Below, piece after piece: positions 50,301 to 61,739 of a stretch of DNA of 64,000 nt. The notes beneath the pieces are model-generated. The model did not search any database. It had not been told where the DNA came from and saw only the letters and a list, made by a program, of their open reading frames with translations. The stretch is from the NCBI RefSeq assembly GCF_001649575.2, contig NC_051437.1, positions 14,051,770-14,115,769 of the forward strand, in the 5' to 3' direction. The stretch comes from Kryptolebias marmoratus. Lineage: Eukaryota; Chordata; Actinopteri; Cyprinodontiformes; Rivulidae. Both the position numbers and the translations under genes were made by a program. Position 1 is the first letter of the stretch; every line of letters starts with the position of its first letter.

Positions 50301-53046
50301 TCTTTTTTTTTTATTCTCGTTTCTCTTCGAATGAAAGATACAATTGTTAAAAGTCTGAGATTCAGTTATATACAAGATGAGTTTGTAAATGTGTTGTTCC
50401 TCCAGGGCTGGGTGTTTAATGTCATTCCTTGGTTGGTGGCAATACCCTCATCTCTCTTTAGCGGCTGCCTTTCTGACCACCTCATACGTCAAGGTACGCA
50501 GCCTGAGTCAAAGATATCCGAGTTATTTTAAAATCCATGTTATTGACGAGGGTGCTCCTTATTTATCTTTTCATCTCCCTCAGGTATTGACACAGCCTCT
50601 GTGAGGAAGCTGATGCAGGTAAACGATTTGAAATCACTGCATTATTATGTGATAAGTCATCTTCTCAGTCCAAAGTGCATTCATGTCACTTTTGCACACA
50701 ATAAAATGTGTTTACTTGTGACTTATATGTTTTGTATCCCTTTGTTCCTTTTAGTTTTTCTCCATGGGCGTGTGCAGTGTTTTCACCGTCCTCCTTTGTG
50801 GCGACACCACCTTTCCCTGGGCTGTGGCATTTGTATCAGCCACTATGGGCCTCACCACCTTCAGTCACAGGTACTGGCACCTGCTCTGACACACTTTTAG
50901 AGCAACTTGTACCATAACATGTATGGTGTTCTTTAAGGGTTATCTTGGTTTCAGTTAGTACCACCACAAATAATTTCACTACCTTTATATCTAGGACAAA
51001 TGGTACCATCAATATTATGATCATGATTACCATATTTTCCGGACTACAAGGCGCACCCGAATATTAGCCGCACAAGCTAAAATTATGGGAAATCCTGTTC
51101 TGTTGATACATTAGCCGCACCGAACTATAAGCCGCTACTTTTTGCACAAGCTTTGAACCCTGTGGCTTATAGTCTGGTGCGACTTTTCTATGGATTTTTC
51201 ATGATTTTTGTGATTTAATAAGAGAATTTGTTTTGGTTTGTTCCGCTGTTGTACAGCACTACTTTGCCTGGCGGATGGATATGTGACCAACATACCACTC
51301 TTTTCCCCTGTGACTGTGTGTCTGATCACATGCTGTTAGTTAAAGTCTGTCTGTTAATATTCTGTACTACATGAAGGTTTAAAATGTGATCATTTTTGAC
51401 TGGAACAGTTAGAAAACTTAGACAAGATGAGTAAATGTTTGAGGCAAGATTTCAGTACGTGTGCACTTTTTTATTATTATTTTTTTTGTTTGTTTCTGTA
51501 TTTTATACTCTGCCTCAGGGACTATAGGTGGAAATTAGCCAGTGGCTAAACCTGCCTATCATCTCCTGTGAGATTAATGTTTCTGTACATGGTCCCAAAT
51601 CAATAAACTCAACTCAACTTATTCAGCTGGAACAAAAGCTTAATCTGAGTGAACATGACACTTCTCCAACTTTTTTTTTTTTTTTTTAGTGCGCAGTTAT
51701 TAAGTCGTGGTTAAACCCAGTTTGTGCTCGGAGTTGCTGATTTTTTTCCTTTTTTCTTCTTTTTTAACCACTTAAAAATAATTTCTGAAACCACAGCCGT
51801 ACCTGTTTTGGAAACCTGCATACCTGCTAAAACACATATTTAACTTTAATAACCCTGGTCTGAAACGGCTCAACAATTTCTGCTGTTGCAGAAAGGAAGT
51901 TGGCAGAATATCGCCTCAGGAGAACTGGAAGCTTAGAATGAATTCCTCTGTGCAGATAACTCTGGTTCTATGAGTTCACTTAAACAATCTTTGACATATT
52001 TGAGTGATTTTATTGACAAACGAGCTTTTAAACTCTTTATTTTTTGGTTAAATTACTTTGCAGTTGCGGGGAGATGTTGCCAGGATCAAAATATTTCCTG
52101 GCATCTAACTGGGCATGCAGCAGTAAAGTTCTCTCTCAAACCACTTTATTTATAAAAATCTAAATGTTAACATAGTTGTTTTCAGCAGATTTATCTCAGG
52201 TTGACTGATGAGGACAATTACTTCATGTTGTTGCGCAGAGGTCTGTTGTACAGGCATGACTTCTCGTGTGATCTTTGTTTTTATGTTGCACAATAAAATT
52301 GCTAATACCAAATATTTCTGTTACAGCGGCGTTTCTTTAAACGTTCAGGATCTGGCTCCTTCCTGTGCTGGAGCTCTGTTTGGTAAGTTTAAAGGGAAAC
52401 AAATGAAACATTTTGAATATTCACAGATCAAATTTTAATTGTATAATAAATATTGCACCGCGTGCGTTCTTGCTTTTCTTTTTTTTTTCCAGGTGTCATG
52501 AATACATGCGGGGCGTTCTCAGGTGAGTTTCTGCTGATGCCGAAATGATTATTAGGAATCTTTTAGCAGCTGTCGCCAACACTGTGCATGGAAACGAAGG
52601 TCTCCCTTTTTTTTTTTTGCAAATTCAAAGTTTAGGATGATATGTTGCTGTCAGGTATTCTGGCTCCCATGTGTCATGCATATTTCATCAAGGGACAGGA
52701 TAATGAAGTGAATAAAACAGAAGCCAGGGGGTGACAATTGATGGCAATGCTGAAGGGAGTGTAAAATACTGTGGCCTTTCCTTCACGGTTATTTGCATCA
52801 GTGAAAAACTGAACCGTGTTGTTTCTAATCTGGTGAGCTTTCATTTAAAAATTTTTTTCTTTTATTGCAGGTGTCTTAATGGTGTATTTTTCGGGGTATC
52901 TCATTGAGGCGACAGGCTCGTGGGCGTCGATGTTTGCACTCATCACCACCTTTAACCTGCTGGGCCTCTGCACCTTCTTGGCCTTTGCCGAGTCTCGCCG
53001 GGTCGACATCGATTCCAGTAAGGTCCGCCACAACATTCATATCTGA
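44336..53046 (+). CDS. slc17a9: SLC17A9 (VNUT), vesicular nucleotide transporter
   Basis: A major-facilitator-superfamily carrier that loads ATP and other nucleotides into secretory vesicles using membrane potential and chloride; vesicle membrane. Thirteen coding exons: 44336-44469, 46115-46312, 46926-47065, 47992-48091, 48269-48399, 48492-48588, 49985-50081, 50406-50493, 50584-50618, 50755-50870, 52327-52382, 52493-52522, 52871-53046; sum 1,398 nt, 465 codons plus stop. A hydrophilic 44-residue N-terminus is followed by TM1 (TAVLLLGTCLLYCARVAMPI) and about twelve membrane segments. SLC17 landmarks are FFWGYCFTQVFGGYVSDR, RFLMGLLQGVHYPS, LSWLPTFFKDTFPDAKGW, NVQDLAPSCAGALFGVMN. It follows gid8 as in human. 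Exon 5 needs an unusual donor. A Tc1 relic and two other repeats lie in its introns. Fish may carry paralogues (a/b); not resolved. Confidence 0.96.
45170..45880. mobile_element. Tc1/mariner-type relic with long inverted repeats, slc17a9 intron 1
   Basis: Left arm about 45215-45355 and right arm about 45690-45840 are inverted copies of each other; both contain gactttgaatgtggcgtggt (or its complement), the neighbouring gatgggctggtctgagtatt and a shared tagatgtg-tgaagacgac block. Between them, ctagggtttacagaaaaggg and gtagaccacaccgggta-like stretches resemble the DNA-binding half of Tc1 transposase genes, but the frame is broken and the catalytic half is missing. It is an inactive remnant. Confidence 0.7.
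47612..47920 (+). repeat. Dispersed repeat family, copy B (slc17a9 intron 3)
   Basis: Same family as 8908-9318 and 58083-58444. Shared strings include gttagcacaatatctcaaga, tgaaactcagaaagt, cttagcaaatacaaacataa, gtggtagtagctgggggcca and cacatactctgagcacaaac. It opens with ccttgaagg, the inverse of the ccttcaagg that closes copies A and C. Confidence 0.75.
48400..48491 (+). other. slc17a9: Unusual slc17a9 intron 5, probable GC-AG donor
   Basis: Exon 5 ends CTGAAAGGAGAAG and is followed by GCGAGC rather than GT; the acceptor is gtctgcag|GGCCTATAATC. Joining at GC gives KGEG|PIITLESL in frame. A GT six bases later (GAGC|GTCACT) is also in frame and would add two residues, but is a weak donor. 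Reading through the intron meets a stop at the TAA of ggcctataa. Confidence 0.7.
51029..51190. repeat. Short interspersed repeat with inverted ends, slc17a9 intron 10
   Basis: The left end attttccggactacaaggcg is the approximate inverse of the right end gtggcttatagtctggtgcg. Between them are more copies of the same motif (attagccgcac, actataagccgctac). I recognise this phrase from a common fish repeat; the class is uncertain. It is about 160 bp and non-coding. Confidence 0.6.
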
Positions 53047-56000
53047 ACCACCAGCGGGGGAGAGAAAGAGAGGGAGAGGGAGAGAGAGGGTTTTTTTTGT
53101 TGTTGTTGTTGTTTGTTTGTTTCTGTCCCCCACCCAAAAGCACGATGGTGAGTTTGGACAATCTGTGGCTTTAGCACCATCTACTTTGGATTTGCTGTCC
53201 AGTAGGTAGCAAGCAGCACATGGAGGAAAAAGCCGCAGAGTTTTGATTGGCTCTGTGGCTGGTTACCATAAGAGTTACTGAAAAGCACGCGGCAAGAGCG
53301 CGTGTGACGTTGCCGAAAAAATCCCGATGCAGCTGCGGAAGTCCCGAAGTTAGAGGGTGCTCTGCTGGTTCGGGGACGAAAGGGGCGAGGGGAACCTGCA
53401 CAACCTCCGGCCCTCCAGCCCTCCGGCTCCCAGCTTGTGCGGCGGTTAAACAGTTGCAGGGAAACTGTTTCCGTCTGGCTGTGTTGGAGCTAAAAAAAAA
53501 AAGAAGCACAGATTATCTGAAAGCTGGAACTTACTGCTTCAGCGAGGAGCTGTCAACAGCAACGTCTGTCCGACGCCTGTGATAAACAAAACTGGTTTTT
53601 ATTTCTTCCGTAAGATCAGGAAAGTGTGTGTGTCCAAACCTGTCCTCCCTGAAGCCGTTTAGTAGAACGACCCATTCACTTATTCCTGAGAATAAATGAC
53701 ACCTCGTTACCCACTAATTACTTGGCAGGCACTCTGATGTCGCGTTAACTTCTGTAGTCCTTGTCTCCATGGTTACAAGCTCCCCCTATAAGTTAACTCA
53801 GTGCTGACGGAAAGCTTTACGGCAGCGGTGCTTCCACTGAGTACGCTCTCGTTGTTTTATTAAAGAATATGTTGCGAGTTAGCAGACCAAAGCTTAGTGA
53901 TTTATTATTTTTTTCCTATATAACTGTATCTCATTAAACATACCTCATTAAATTATTTTGAATACTATATTTATTTGAGTTTCAGAAGTATTTGTTTTTT
54001 CCTTTTTGAAAGAAGAAGTATGTTAGATTAGATCAGTCAGTGTGATGTGTTATGGACAACCAAAATGGACCTTGTTGTTCTTCCTCCTCTTATTATTAAT
54101 CCATTAGAGAAGAAACGTTACGTGCGCAGGCAGACGAGAGGAAAGTGCAGCTTTCTGTTTCGAGAAATACAGCTTTTATCATTCACTCTTAAAACCTTTT
54201 GTTACTGAGGCACTAAACAGGAAGTGGAGGTGGAAACAGCTGTCACACGAGGCAGGTCGGTTCTTTAGCCCGATGGTCTCGTTAAAGCGGTTTTAAATAC
54301 AGAAGTCTCCATTTTTTTTTTATACACTTGACAGGATTAAAAGCAGTGTTGAGCCTGGGAGTTTGTCATGTGACGACGTTAATGCAGAGTAATTAGCAAC
54401 TCAAAATGAGCCGACTGATTGTGTGTGAATGTAGTAATGAGTGTTTCGCTCTTTCTGTTTGGACGACATGTTTAATCTCGATGCTCGACACGTGTAACTT
54501 TTGTATCTATGCATTCGTTTTGTGCCTCGTTCGAGCTGCGAAACAGTCCAAACTCTGCTTTTTGTTGTTGCATTGTATTGATTATCAGTCATTGTTCCTT
54601 GTAACTGCCTTTCTTGTAAAAAGAAAATTTCTTTTTTTTTTGCATACAAAGGGAAATCGGCTTTTATTTATGTATTATTTGGGGTTTTCTGCAGACATGA
54701 GGGTCCATGTAGACGGATTATTTAGGATATTTGATTTGACCTCTGAAAGGTTCATTGCTCTTCATGACATCGCCTTATTAGGTCCAAATACAGGAAGCAC
54801 AGTTTTTGTGATCATTTACACATGCCTTTGCCAAATGTTGCCTGATGTTAATTTTAGACAGATTTTCAGAACCTGAAACATTCTCCGATCAGCCACAACA
54901 ATAAGACCATCGGTCTGATGACGTGTGCAGCTCTGTCCTGGATCCTTTGTGTTGTACGGCACAGGGAGGGTCCTTTTGAGGTTTTGAGGTTTATTTGTTA
55001 TTTTACTTTATTGAACCTTGTAGTTGTGTGAGGTGATTAGGGTCTGTGTGGTGTGGAAGGTCAGGTCCGTCAGGTCGAGTCTTTGCTTGACAAACAGCGA
55101 CATAGATGTATACTTTATTGATACTTTATTGATCCCAGAGGGAAGTTTAAATCTTCTTTTGTCTCCATTATTGGCTGGATTGATAGTATGTGTCACTGAA
55201 CTGTTACCATTGTTGTGAAGGTTATTTTGGAAAGTACATAAAAGCTTTTAAGAAAATTAAACCACTTTAATCCACAATACCAAAGGTTAGACTTTTAAAA
55301 AAGCAGTAAAACTATCATAATGAGTTACTAGAATATTGTAGCTAAAAATGAATTATTATTAATTTGATTATCATATTGTAACTAATTGAATTTTGGCATC
55401 AAAGTAACCAAATACATTTAGTTACAATTTATTTCATTTATAATGCCATACTTTACATGGTCTTGAGCCACACCTAATTATTTAAAATTTGCTTTTAGTA
55501 TATTTCTTTAGAGTCTGTATGGTTGAGCAATATAAGTGAAAAGCAGCCAATGTTTGGGATAGTAGTCTTTTATAACATTTTTTCAATGTATGTAAGGAGT
55601 TAACAGACAAGAAAAAAAAGTCAAGGCTGTAAGGAAAAGTAAACAAAAAGGTAGGGTTTCATTAAAAGAGGGAAAAAAACTAAGGTTTCCTAAAGTTTAA
55701 ACACCTCTTAAAAGCAAAATATAAAGATATTTTGGCAGCTGAAAAGTTTTTTACGGTGCTACATTTGCATTTTTGGTGCTTCTAAAAAAATTAACCCCTT
55801 TGTAATTTAAATTGGGTATTTTTCATGCAGTCAAGTCTAAACACATGGTTAACTGCAGTGGCCTGGTTTGCTGTTTGCAGATGTGTGAAAAGTCTGGTTG
55901 TTTAAAGCGCTTTGCATTATTTCCTGGGGATTACATGAATGAAAGTAAAACAAGTAAAGCGCAGGCTGCCGTACTGACGCGTCTTGTCTTGTAAGAAACA

Positions 56001-56465
56001 CGACCAGAAATAAGAGACGGGTATGTTACGCTGCGCTGACGGTGTTACAGTCTAAGAGTTGTGAGGAAATGTCTAAAATAAGGCATTAAAATATGAAGAA
56101 AATGTAAAATTATGTGACTTTTCTTTAAATCTAAAATAATAGGGCTGTGACTCCTTTGTAACAACTATAAATGTATTGTTAAAATCTTCGTCCTAACGTT
56201 CTGATTATAGATTTATTTCATTACATGGCTCTTCCGTGTCACAATTAAGACAATTTATTGTCTTTGCGTGTCGTTGGGTTTACTGTTGTGGCTGATGGTT
56301 GTATTCACATGAAATTAATCATATTTACATTAAATGTCATTTTAATTTTAGCCCAATGCTGAGATTTATAGTGAAAGAACTGTAAAGAACAAACCAATTT
56401 CATCTTTTTCTTTTTTTACCTTCACTGACAAACTGCAATACCTTAAAACTCACATGATGAATAAA
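53047..56465 (+). other. slc17a9: slc17a9 3' UTR and downstream, with two polyadenylation signals
   Basis: AATAAA at 53691-53696 and at 56460-56465 could define a 0.65-kb or 3.4-kb 3' UTR. It contains a gagaggga purine tract (53062-53090), a gttgttgtt run, and poly-T runs. No further coding exon was found after the TGA at 53044-53046. Confidence 0.4.
55108..55160. repeat. Fragment of a fish repeat with ttattgatcccagagggaa
   Basis: The phrase atactttattgatcccagag is widespread in teleost repeats. Here the atactttattg word is tandemly doubled. Too short to assign to an element class. Confidence 0.4.
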
Positions 56466-56929
56466 GTTTTAACCAACAACTTCATGTAGGTTCCCCAAAA
56501 ACCTGTTTTAATATTTATTTCCAAAAAAAAAAGAACATGTTAATACAAGAAGAATATGCAGTATTCTGATTCTTTCACAATATGATGTATTTAAAAGCTG
56601 TTCGTTTTTGAATAAAGATGTATTTTGCCAACGTTGGTGAGTCGTTTTAGTTTCTGCTTGTATTTTCTTTGTAGCTCCACAGAGAGGCAGCACAGTGTCA
56701 GGAATCAGAGCACGTCGATTCAGAGGCTTCATATGGAAACGTCTCTTCAAGTCCAGAACAGGGCTCATCCGTGGGACGACATGATGATGATCTCTCTAAC
56801 TTTTTGTCGAGAACACTTTCAGCTTGCAGCAAATATTGGCAACTTCTCCTTCACTGTGCAACTTTTTCATACTTCCAAGTCAAAAAGTGCACATTTTTTT
56901 CACTTTTTAAAAAAATTTTTTTTTAGAAT

Positions 56930-57240
56930 CTACAAACTGCTCCAGTTCGGTCTGGATCAGCTGGTGAACAGGTTCTGGTGCCGGGCTGTCGTGTTCACAC
57001 CAGCAGCTCACTACACGCCCAGATCCCGGGTGTGGGCCAGCAGGACGTATGTGGTGGCACCATATGGCAGGATGCTGCGTGCCATGTTGGCTAGCTGGCA
57101 CTGCCCACGTGTGAACGGCCAAACGCTAGTCAACCGAGCCTCCTCATGGGACACAGCGGCTCAGGTTGTCATGGAGACGGGCGGCTTTGTTGGGCTCGCT
57201 GAGTGGCGATGAAAGGGGGGGAAAAAGAGGGAGGAGTCAG
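56930..57240. other. GC-rich block of unknown nature
   Basis: A GC-rich island in AT-rich surroundings. The plus strand has an open frame to 57212 (195 codons from 56625), but its first half is ordinary AT-rich DNA and the translation matches nothing I know. A near X-box, gttgtcatggagac, is at about 57165-57178. It could be a promoter or regulatory block; I cannot assign a function. Confidence 0.3.
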
Positions 57241-57429
57241 AAGTGAATGAAAGTAACAAGTCCTTTAGGGAGTCGGTGGGGTGGAGCGAGCTGGAAGGGG
57301 ATTTGGTGTCAGATGGAAAGTTTGGTACAAATAAAAAAAAAAACAGCCACGATGTTAAAGAGGCGGTCAGAACGCGGGCTTGTAAAACCGGACACCATCA
57401 TGACGAGTGTGGCCCACTATTTAATTAGC

Positions 57430-57860
57430 AGAAATTAAACACTAAGGGGAGACCTCGAGAGCGAGGCAATTAAACCCTCCCCCAACTTGTTGGCTGCTAA
57501 GAGTAACCTAGTAAAATGCTGGGCCCATCAGAGAGCTAGAGATACATGTAAATGAAATAGCCCCATTAATTAGTAATTAACATCAAGTTAATGACATTTC
57601 ACTGTGTCGCCGTCCCAGCCTATGTCCTTCCTCTGTGGCGGAGGGGCTGTCTCCCAGGTCTCTGATCAGAATGCTAATTAGGGCGAAGCTAAAGTGCCAT
57701 ACAGGCCTACCTAATAATATATAGGCCCAGTTTAAGACTGGTCATTGTGTGAGGAGGATTAATCACGTTGTAGTAATAGATCAAGAGGCTTTATAAATCT
57801 AACACTCCTCAGCAGGCTGTGATATTGAAGGCCGTGGACGGGGTTTATGTGCTAATTGCC
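57430..57860. promoter_or_regulatory. Candidate conserved non-coding element 1
   Basis: About 430 bp of balanced, non-repetitive sequence with three TAATTA homeodomain cores (57567-57572, 57574-57579, 57675-57680), an OTX/CRX-type GGATTA (57756-57761) and no open frame. The texture is that of vertebrate developmental enhancers. Conservation cannot be tested here. Confidence 0.35.
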
Positions 57861-58082
57861 TTGCACTTACTAGCTTCGCGTTTTCCCAACTCGACCGGGT
57901 TTTAACGTTTCGCCTAGTTTTAAAAATGTCTTCCATGAATTCTTATTTCTGGCAAATGAGCACGTACAAGTTACGTGTGGAAAGGCTCACTGTTTCAGAA
58001 CTTTTCAGGGTTTGTGTGAGAGGGCGAAACGGGCGAAGGAAATATAGTTTTATGACTCCTGCCGAGCCGAAACCGGCACAGT

Positions 58083-58444
58083 GATGGAGGTAATTATTGC
58101 CCACCATCATGAGGAAATCATTTAAGTGTCCCTGTGTGTGTTTGTCTGTCTGTCAGCAAAATATCTCTAAAACCAGTTTTAGGATTTTAATGAAACTCAA
58201 ACTAATCATTAGACGAACACTTACGTTCTGTTTCAAAATGGCTGCCACAGGTAATCGGCCTTAGCAAACACAGAGCTGGCTCTATAACACAGTCACTTTC
58301 ACAGACACTGACCTACAACTTGATGTGGTGGTAGCTGAGTGTCACCCTCAATGCACACTCTGAGTGCTAACAGATTAGGCAAGATCTTTGCCCAAAAACT
58401 TTAGCGTACAAGGTGGCAGGCGATATGTCCTTCAAGGAACACTA
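58083..58444 (+). repeat. Dispersed repeat family, copy C
   Basis: Third copy of the family at 8908-9318 and 47612-47920, in the same orientation. Shared strings include cagcaaaatatctctaaaac, atgaaactcaaact, aaaatggctgccacagg, gtggtggtagctgag, gagtgctaacagatta and the terminal ccttcaaggaa. Non-coding. Confidence 0.75.
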
Positions 58445-58779
58445 GTTTCATTTCACACTGGTTTTCTGTGGTCTGCTGCAGTATTTGTGTGAAGAAAGAT
58501 GAGACCTGAAGTTAACGCTCTGCACACAGCAGTATCCTCACAATAAACACATGTACGTCCTAAAAACGGGATGTTTTATTTCCAAAAAAGAACCTGAAAT
58601 GAAGCTGATTTCCAAGGAAAGTCCTGAAATCTGCTGCATTCTATTTTCTTTATGTTGCCTCTTTAAGCCTCCTGTTATTGTTTCCCCGCCATTCGTTCTT
58701 TTTTCCTTCCATTTCTAAACTACGTTCTGATACATAATTGACCCCTGAAGCGATCTCCTGATGCCCAGGCACACCCACC

Positions 58780-58960
58780 ATTAGCACACCATCACACACA
58801 CAACCAAATATGTTGATTTCTGTCAATTAAACCCCTTCAGCTGTTTGCCTCCTGCTAGACATATGGCCTGTGTTAAATCTAAAGAGCAAATGGAGCCACC
58901 ATTGAAAGGGGCATCATTTTAATGGAACCCTGAGGGACCAGACCCACACCTGTACAATAA
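58780..58960. promoter_or_regulatory. Candidate conserved non-coding element 2
   Basis: Non-repetitive block with E-boxes CAGCTG and CATATG and a tcaattaaa homeobox-like core, no open frame. Proposed only by texture and position downstream of slc17a9. Confidence 0.25.
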
Positions 58961-60550
58961 TAACATAAACCACCCTCAACCCATTGGCCAGATGAGGACA
59001 GTGTTGGTTTGTGTGTGTGTGTGTGTGATGTGGGGGAGCACATGAACATGGAATGGAGTGTGTTTTAATTTAGCCTCACGTTTCTAATGAAATGTTGTGT
59101 TTCAGGAATGAATTCCTATCTAACGCTGCTAAATATTAAAAGGTAAAAAAACTAGCAATGCAGTAAAAGTGAACTCAGATGAGTTCGGTTTGAATTCTTC
59201 TGAACGGCGAGGGAGAATTTCTGTGTCCAGTTCATCAGTAAGTCATTCACCCCGGACTGTCTACAGCTTCAAATCTGCAAGCCAAAAAAACAAAGACACA
59301 ATGGGCTCCGTAACTCCCCTGCAGTCGTGAGAACAGCAATTTTTTTCTGACAAAGCGTGTAGTTTATAAGCGTTTCTTCAAAAATGTAGACAAACAGTTA
59401 AAGATTTGGAAAGAGACATTCAGGAGAAAAAAGGGACTCTTTATGCCCTTTAGGCTCGGATCATCAAATGCTTCATTTTAGGGCAAAAATGAAATGATAT
59501 TAACGAAATATATAAAAACATCTTGGGTAATCTTTAACAATTTTAAGTGTTTTGAGTGATATCAGAGGCTGTGCATTTTATTTGAATATTTATTTATTTT
59601 TTTCCAAAGAGAGGCATTAACTGACTTTGCTTAAATATTTTTAGTAAGCTTTCAGCTAGCAGTGGTTTTCAAAATGACTCAATCGATTAATCATCTGGTC
59701 TTGTCAGGAAACGGTTCGCATCCGGTTTGCTTGTTTTGTCTGAGCAGCAGTTCAAACCCTAAAGATAGACCGTTTGCTGAAATAAATGTGAGAATATTAG
59801 AAGCTCCACGCGCCGCTGAGGCCTGTGTCAGGATTAGGTGGCAACTTTGGCTCAGAAAGAAGCTACCAAAATAGCTGTCCTCTGATCAAATTTTTGTCTA
59901 ACATGTCTGACATTAAAAAAGCCAGTTTGCAGACCCAGTAAATGCAATAATTGTAACAATTTAGGACGTTTGTGAGGAGGTGCAGAAAGTAATCTACAAT
60001 GCAAGAGTGCACCTCAGGTTTAATGTGTCTGTCCTGCAAATTTATGTGGTTTGGATTATTTAGTCTGTGAAATGGTAGAAAATAATTTTAATTTATCTAG
60101 CATTTCCCAGAACCCAAAGTAGACACGCTTGATTAGTTGTATTAATAAAACAACAGAGAAAATTGACTATATGAACAACACCGAACAGCACTGTAATGTC
60201 AGATTTAATCAGCTATTATTTAAAGGATCTTGATTTATCAATATTTATATTTATTTATCGGTATAGATGTTTATTTATTTCCAGTTTAGCATTAAATTGA
60301 CTAAAGCTGATAATTTTTTGGTTAAAATTGTCTCACACTAATTTTTTTTTTTTTCTTCATATGGGAGGACCTTCTCCTGCTTTTTACCGAATTTCGATAT
60401 AACATAATAATAATAACAATGAAATGCTGTTCAGCTCGTTAAATCCACTGTTAGGTCACAATAAACTGCAGCATTCTGTTTGTGCATGCACATAAAGAGG
60501 TTAAACACCCCAGCCCTATTGCCCCCCCTTGCCCCCCTTGCCCCCCCACC

Positions 60551-60566
60551 NNNNNNNNNNNNNNNN
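60551..60566. other. Assembly gap (16 N) in poly-C sequence
   Basis: Sixteen N flanked by runs of C (gccccccttgcccccccacc before, ccccccacccctcc after). It is most likely an unresolved homopolymer-rich stretch. The true length is unknown. Confidence 0.95.
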
Positions 60567-60699
60567 CCCCCCACCCCTCCACTCATCTGTTCCAGCTCTC
60601 CCCAGCTTCACACCGCTCACATCTCCAGCACCACCAGATCTTCCCTTTTTTCCCCCGCTTGCTCTTTACTAAAGTTTGGCTGTCAATCAGCTGTGGCCT

Positions 60700-61440
60700 C
60701 AGGCAACAGGCACTGATGAAAAGACCCCTGAGAGAAGGAGACCCAAATTAGATTTCAATAAGGATGTTGAATATTCATATCGGGGAAACATCTAAAGGTA
60801 AATGCTTTTTGATCTCCTCACACAAATATCACTTGTGTGCATTCCCAGGTCCTGGCGCTCTGGTTCTGCTGTGTTTTCTCCCCCAGCATGGTCCGGCCCT
60901 GGCCCCGGCCTCGGCTCCGTCTCGCTCCTCGGGGGATGCGGTGGAATAATGATGATGGAGCTACAAAGGAGAAAAAGAGCCATAATGAATGTTTATACTA
61001 AAGGGACCCAATTGAAAGGGCATCCGTACTAAGTATTCAGTAATTAGTATTTAGCTGAAGTTGATCATTGAGTGCACACATCCAAACACATGGAGACAAG
61101 CGCAGACTTAGCGGACCCGTATTCAGAGCAGGATTCCTGGAGCATAATCATTTATTGTGTAAACTTTAGACAGGGGAACATCCCCTGACAGTAGCAGTCA
61201 AAACACAGTTTCACCTCCCCTGTCAACATGTTTACTTTATTTGTATAATTGACTCACTTTGGGTCTTTCCCTCCTATAAAAGTCAACAGCCTTGACATTG
61301 GGGGTTGTTTATCCTCCACATACCTGCGTTCCTCCGCTTTGTGTAGAATTATAATTATCACCCTGACATGTCGTAGATGAATTTGTCCATTTAAGTCTTT
61401 TTGTCTCGCCTCAATGCTCCAGTAGCTTGTGAGCCGGGCT
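60700..61440. promoter_or_regulatory. Candidate conserved non-coding element 3
   Basis: Long non-coding block with several AT-core words in complex sequence: gttgaatattcatat, ccataatgaatg, gtaattagtat, gcataatcatttattg and tagaattataattatcac. No open frame of interest and no repeat recognised. It may be an enhancer for a gene beyond the right edge. Conservation untested. Confidence 0.3.
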
Positions 61441-61557
61441 CGATGTGAGAGCTAAAAAAAGGGCCCGCATCCTCCTTCATACCCCGAAGAAATCGCCATC
61501 ACTTCCATCATAGCAGAGACGGAAATGTGCGATGGTGCTGAATGTGGGGACAGTTGG

Positions 61558-61582
61558 GGTGGTGGTGGTGGTGGTGGTGGTG
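61558..61582. repeat. (GTG)n trinucleotide repeat
   Basis: Eight tandem ggt/gtg units in ggggtggtggtggtg. The proline-rich open frame on the minus strand across it is an artefact of the repeat. Confidence 0.85.
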
Positions 61583-61739
61583 ATGAGGAGAGGAGGGGGA
61601 CTGCCTCGGGCTCTTTTCCCCACAGAGAGTCCACTCCGCTCGGGAACGCAGCATTAAACGAGTTCTGAACTGAGACCAAAGGATGCAAGCAGCATCTCAT
61701 CTTGATGCAGGGAAAGGACCAGCTATTAGTCTGTGTCAA

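Noticed and set aside
54880..54960. Tc1-like terminal phrase gatcagccacaacaataaga
   Set aside because: Only a short stretch resembles a Tc1 end, with no partner inverted repeat found; too weak to annotate.
56625..57212. Plus-strand open frame of 195 codons
   Set aside because: Half of it lies in AT-rich sequence, there is no family match, and no supporting splice or promoter signal; kept only as an unexplained GC-rich block.
61452..61739. Minus-strand proline-rich open frame
   Set aside because: The proline run is the (GTG)n repeat read on the other strand.
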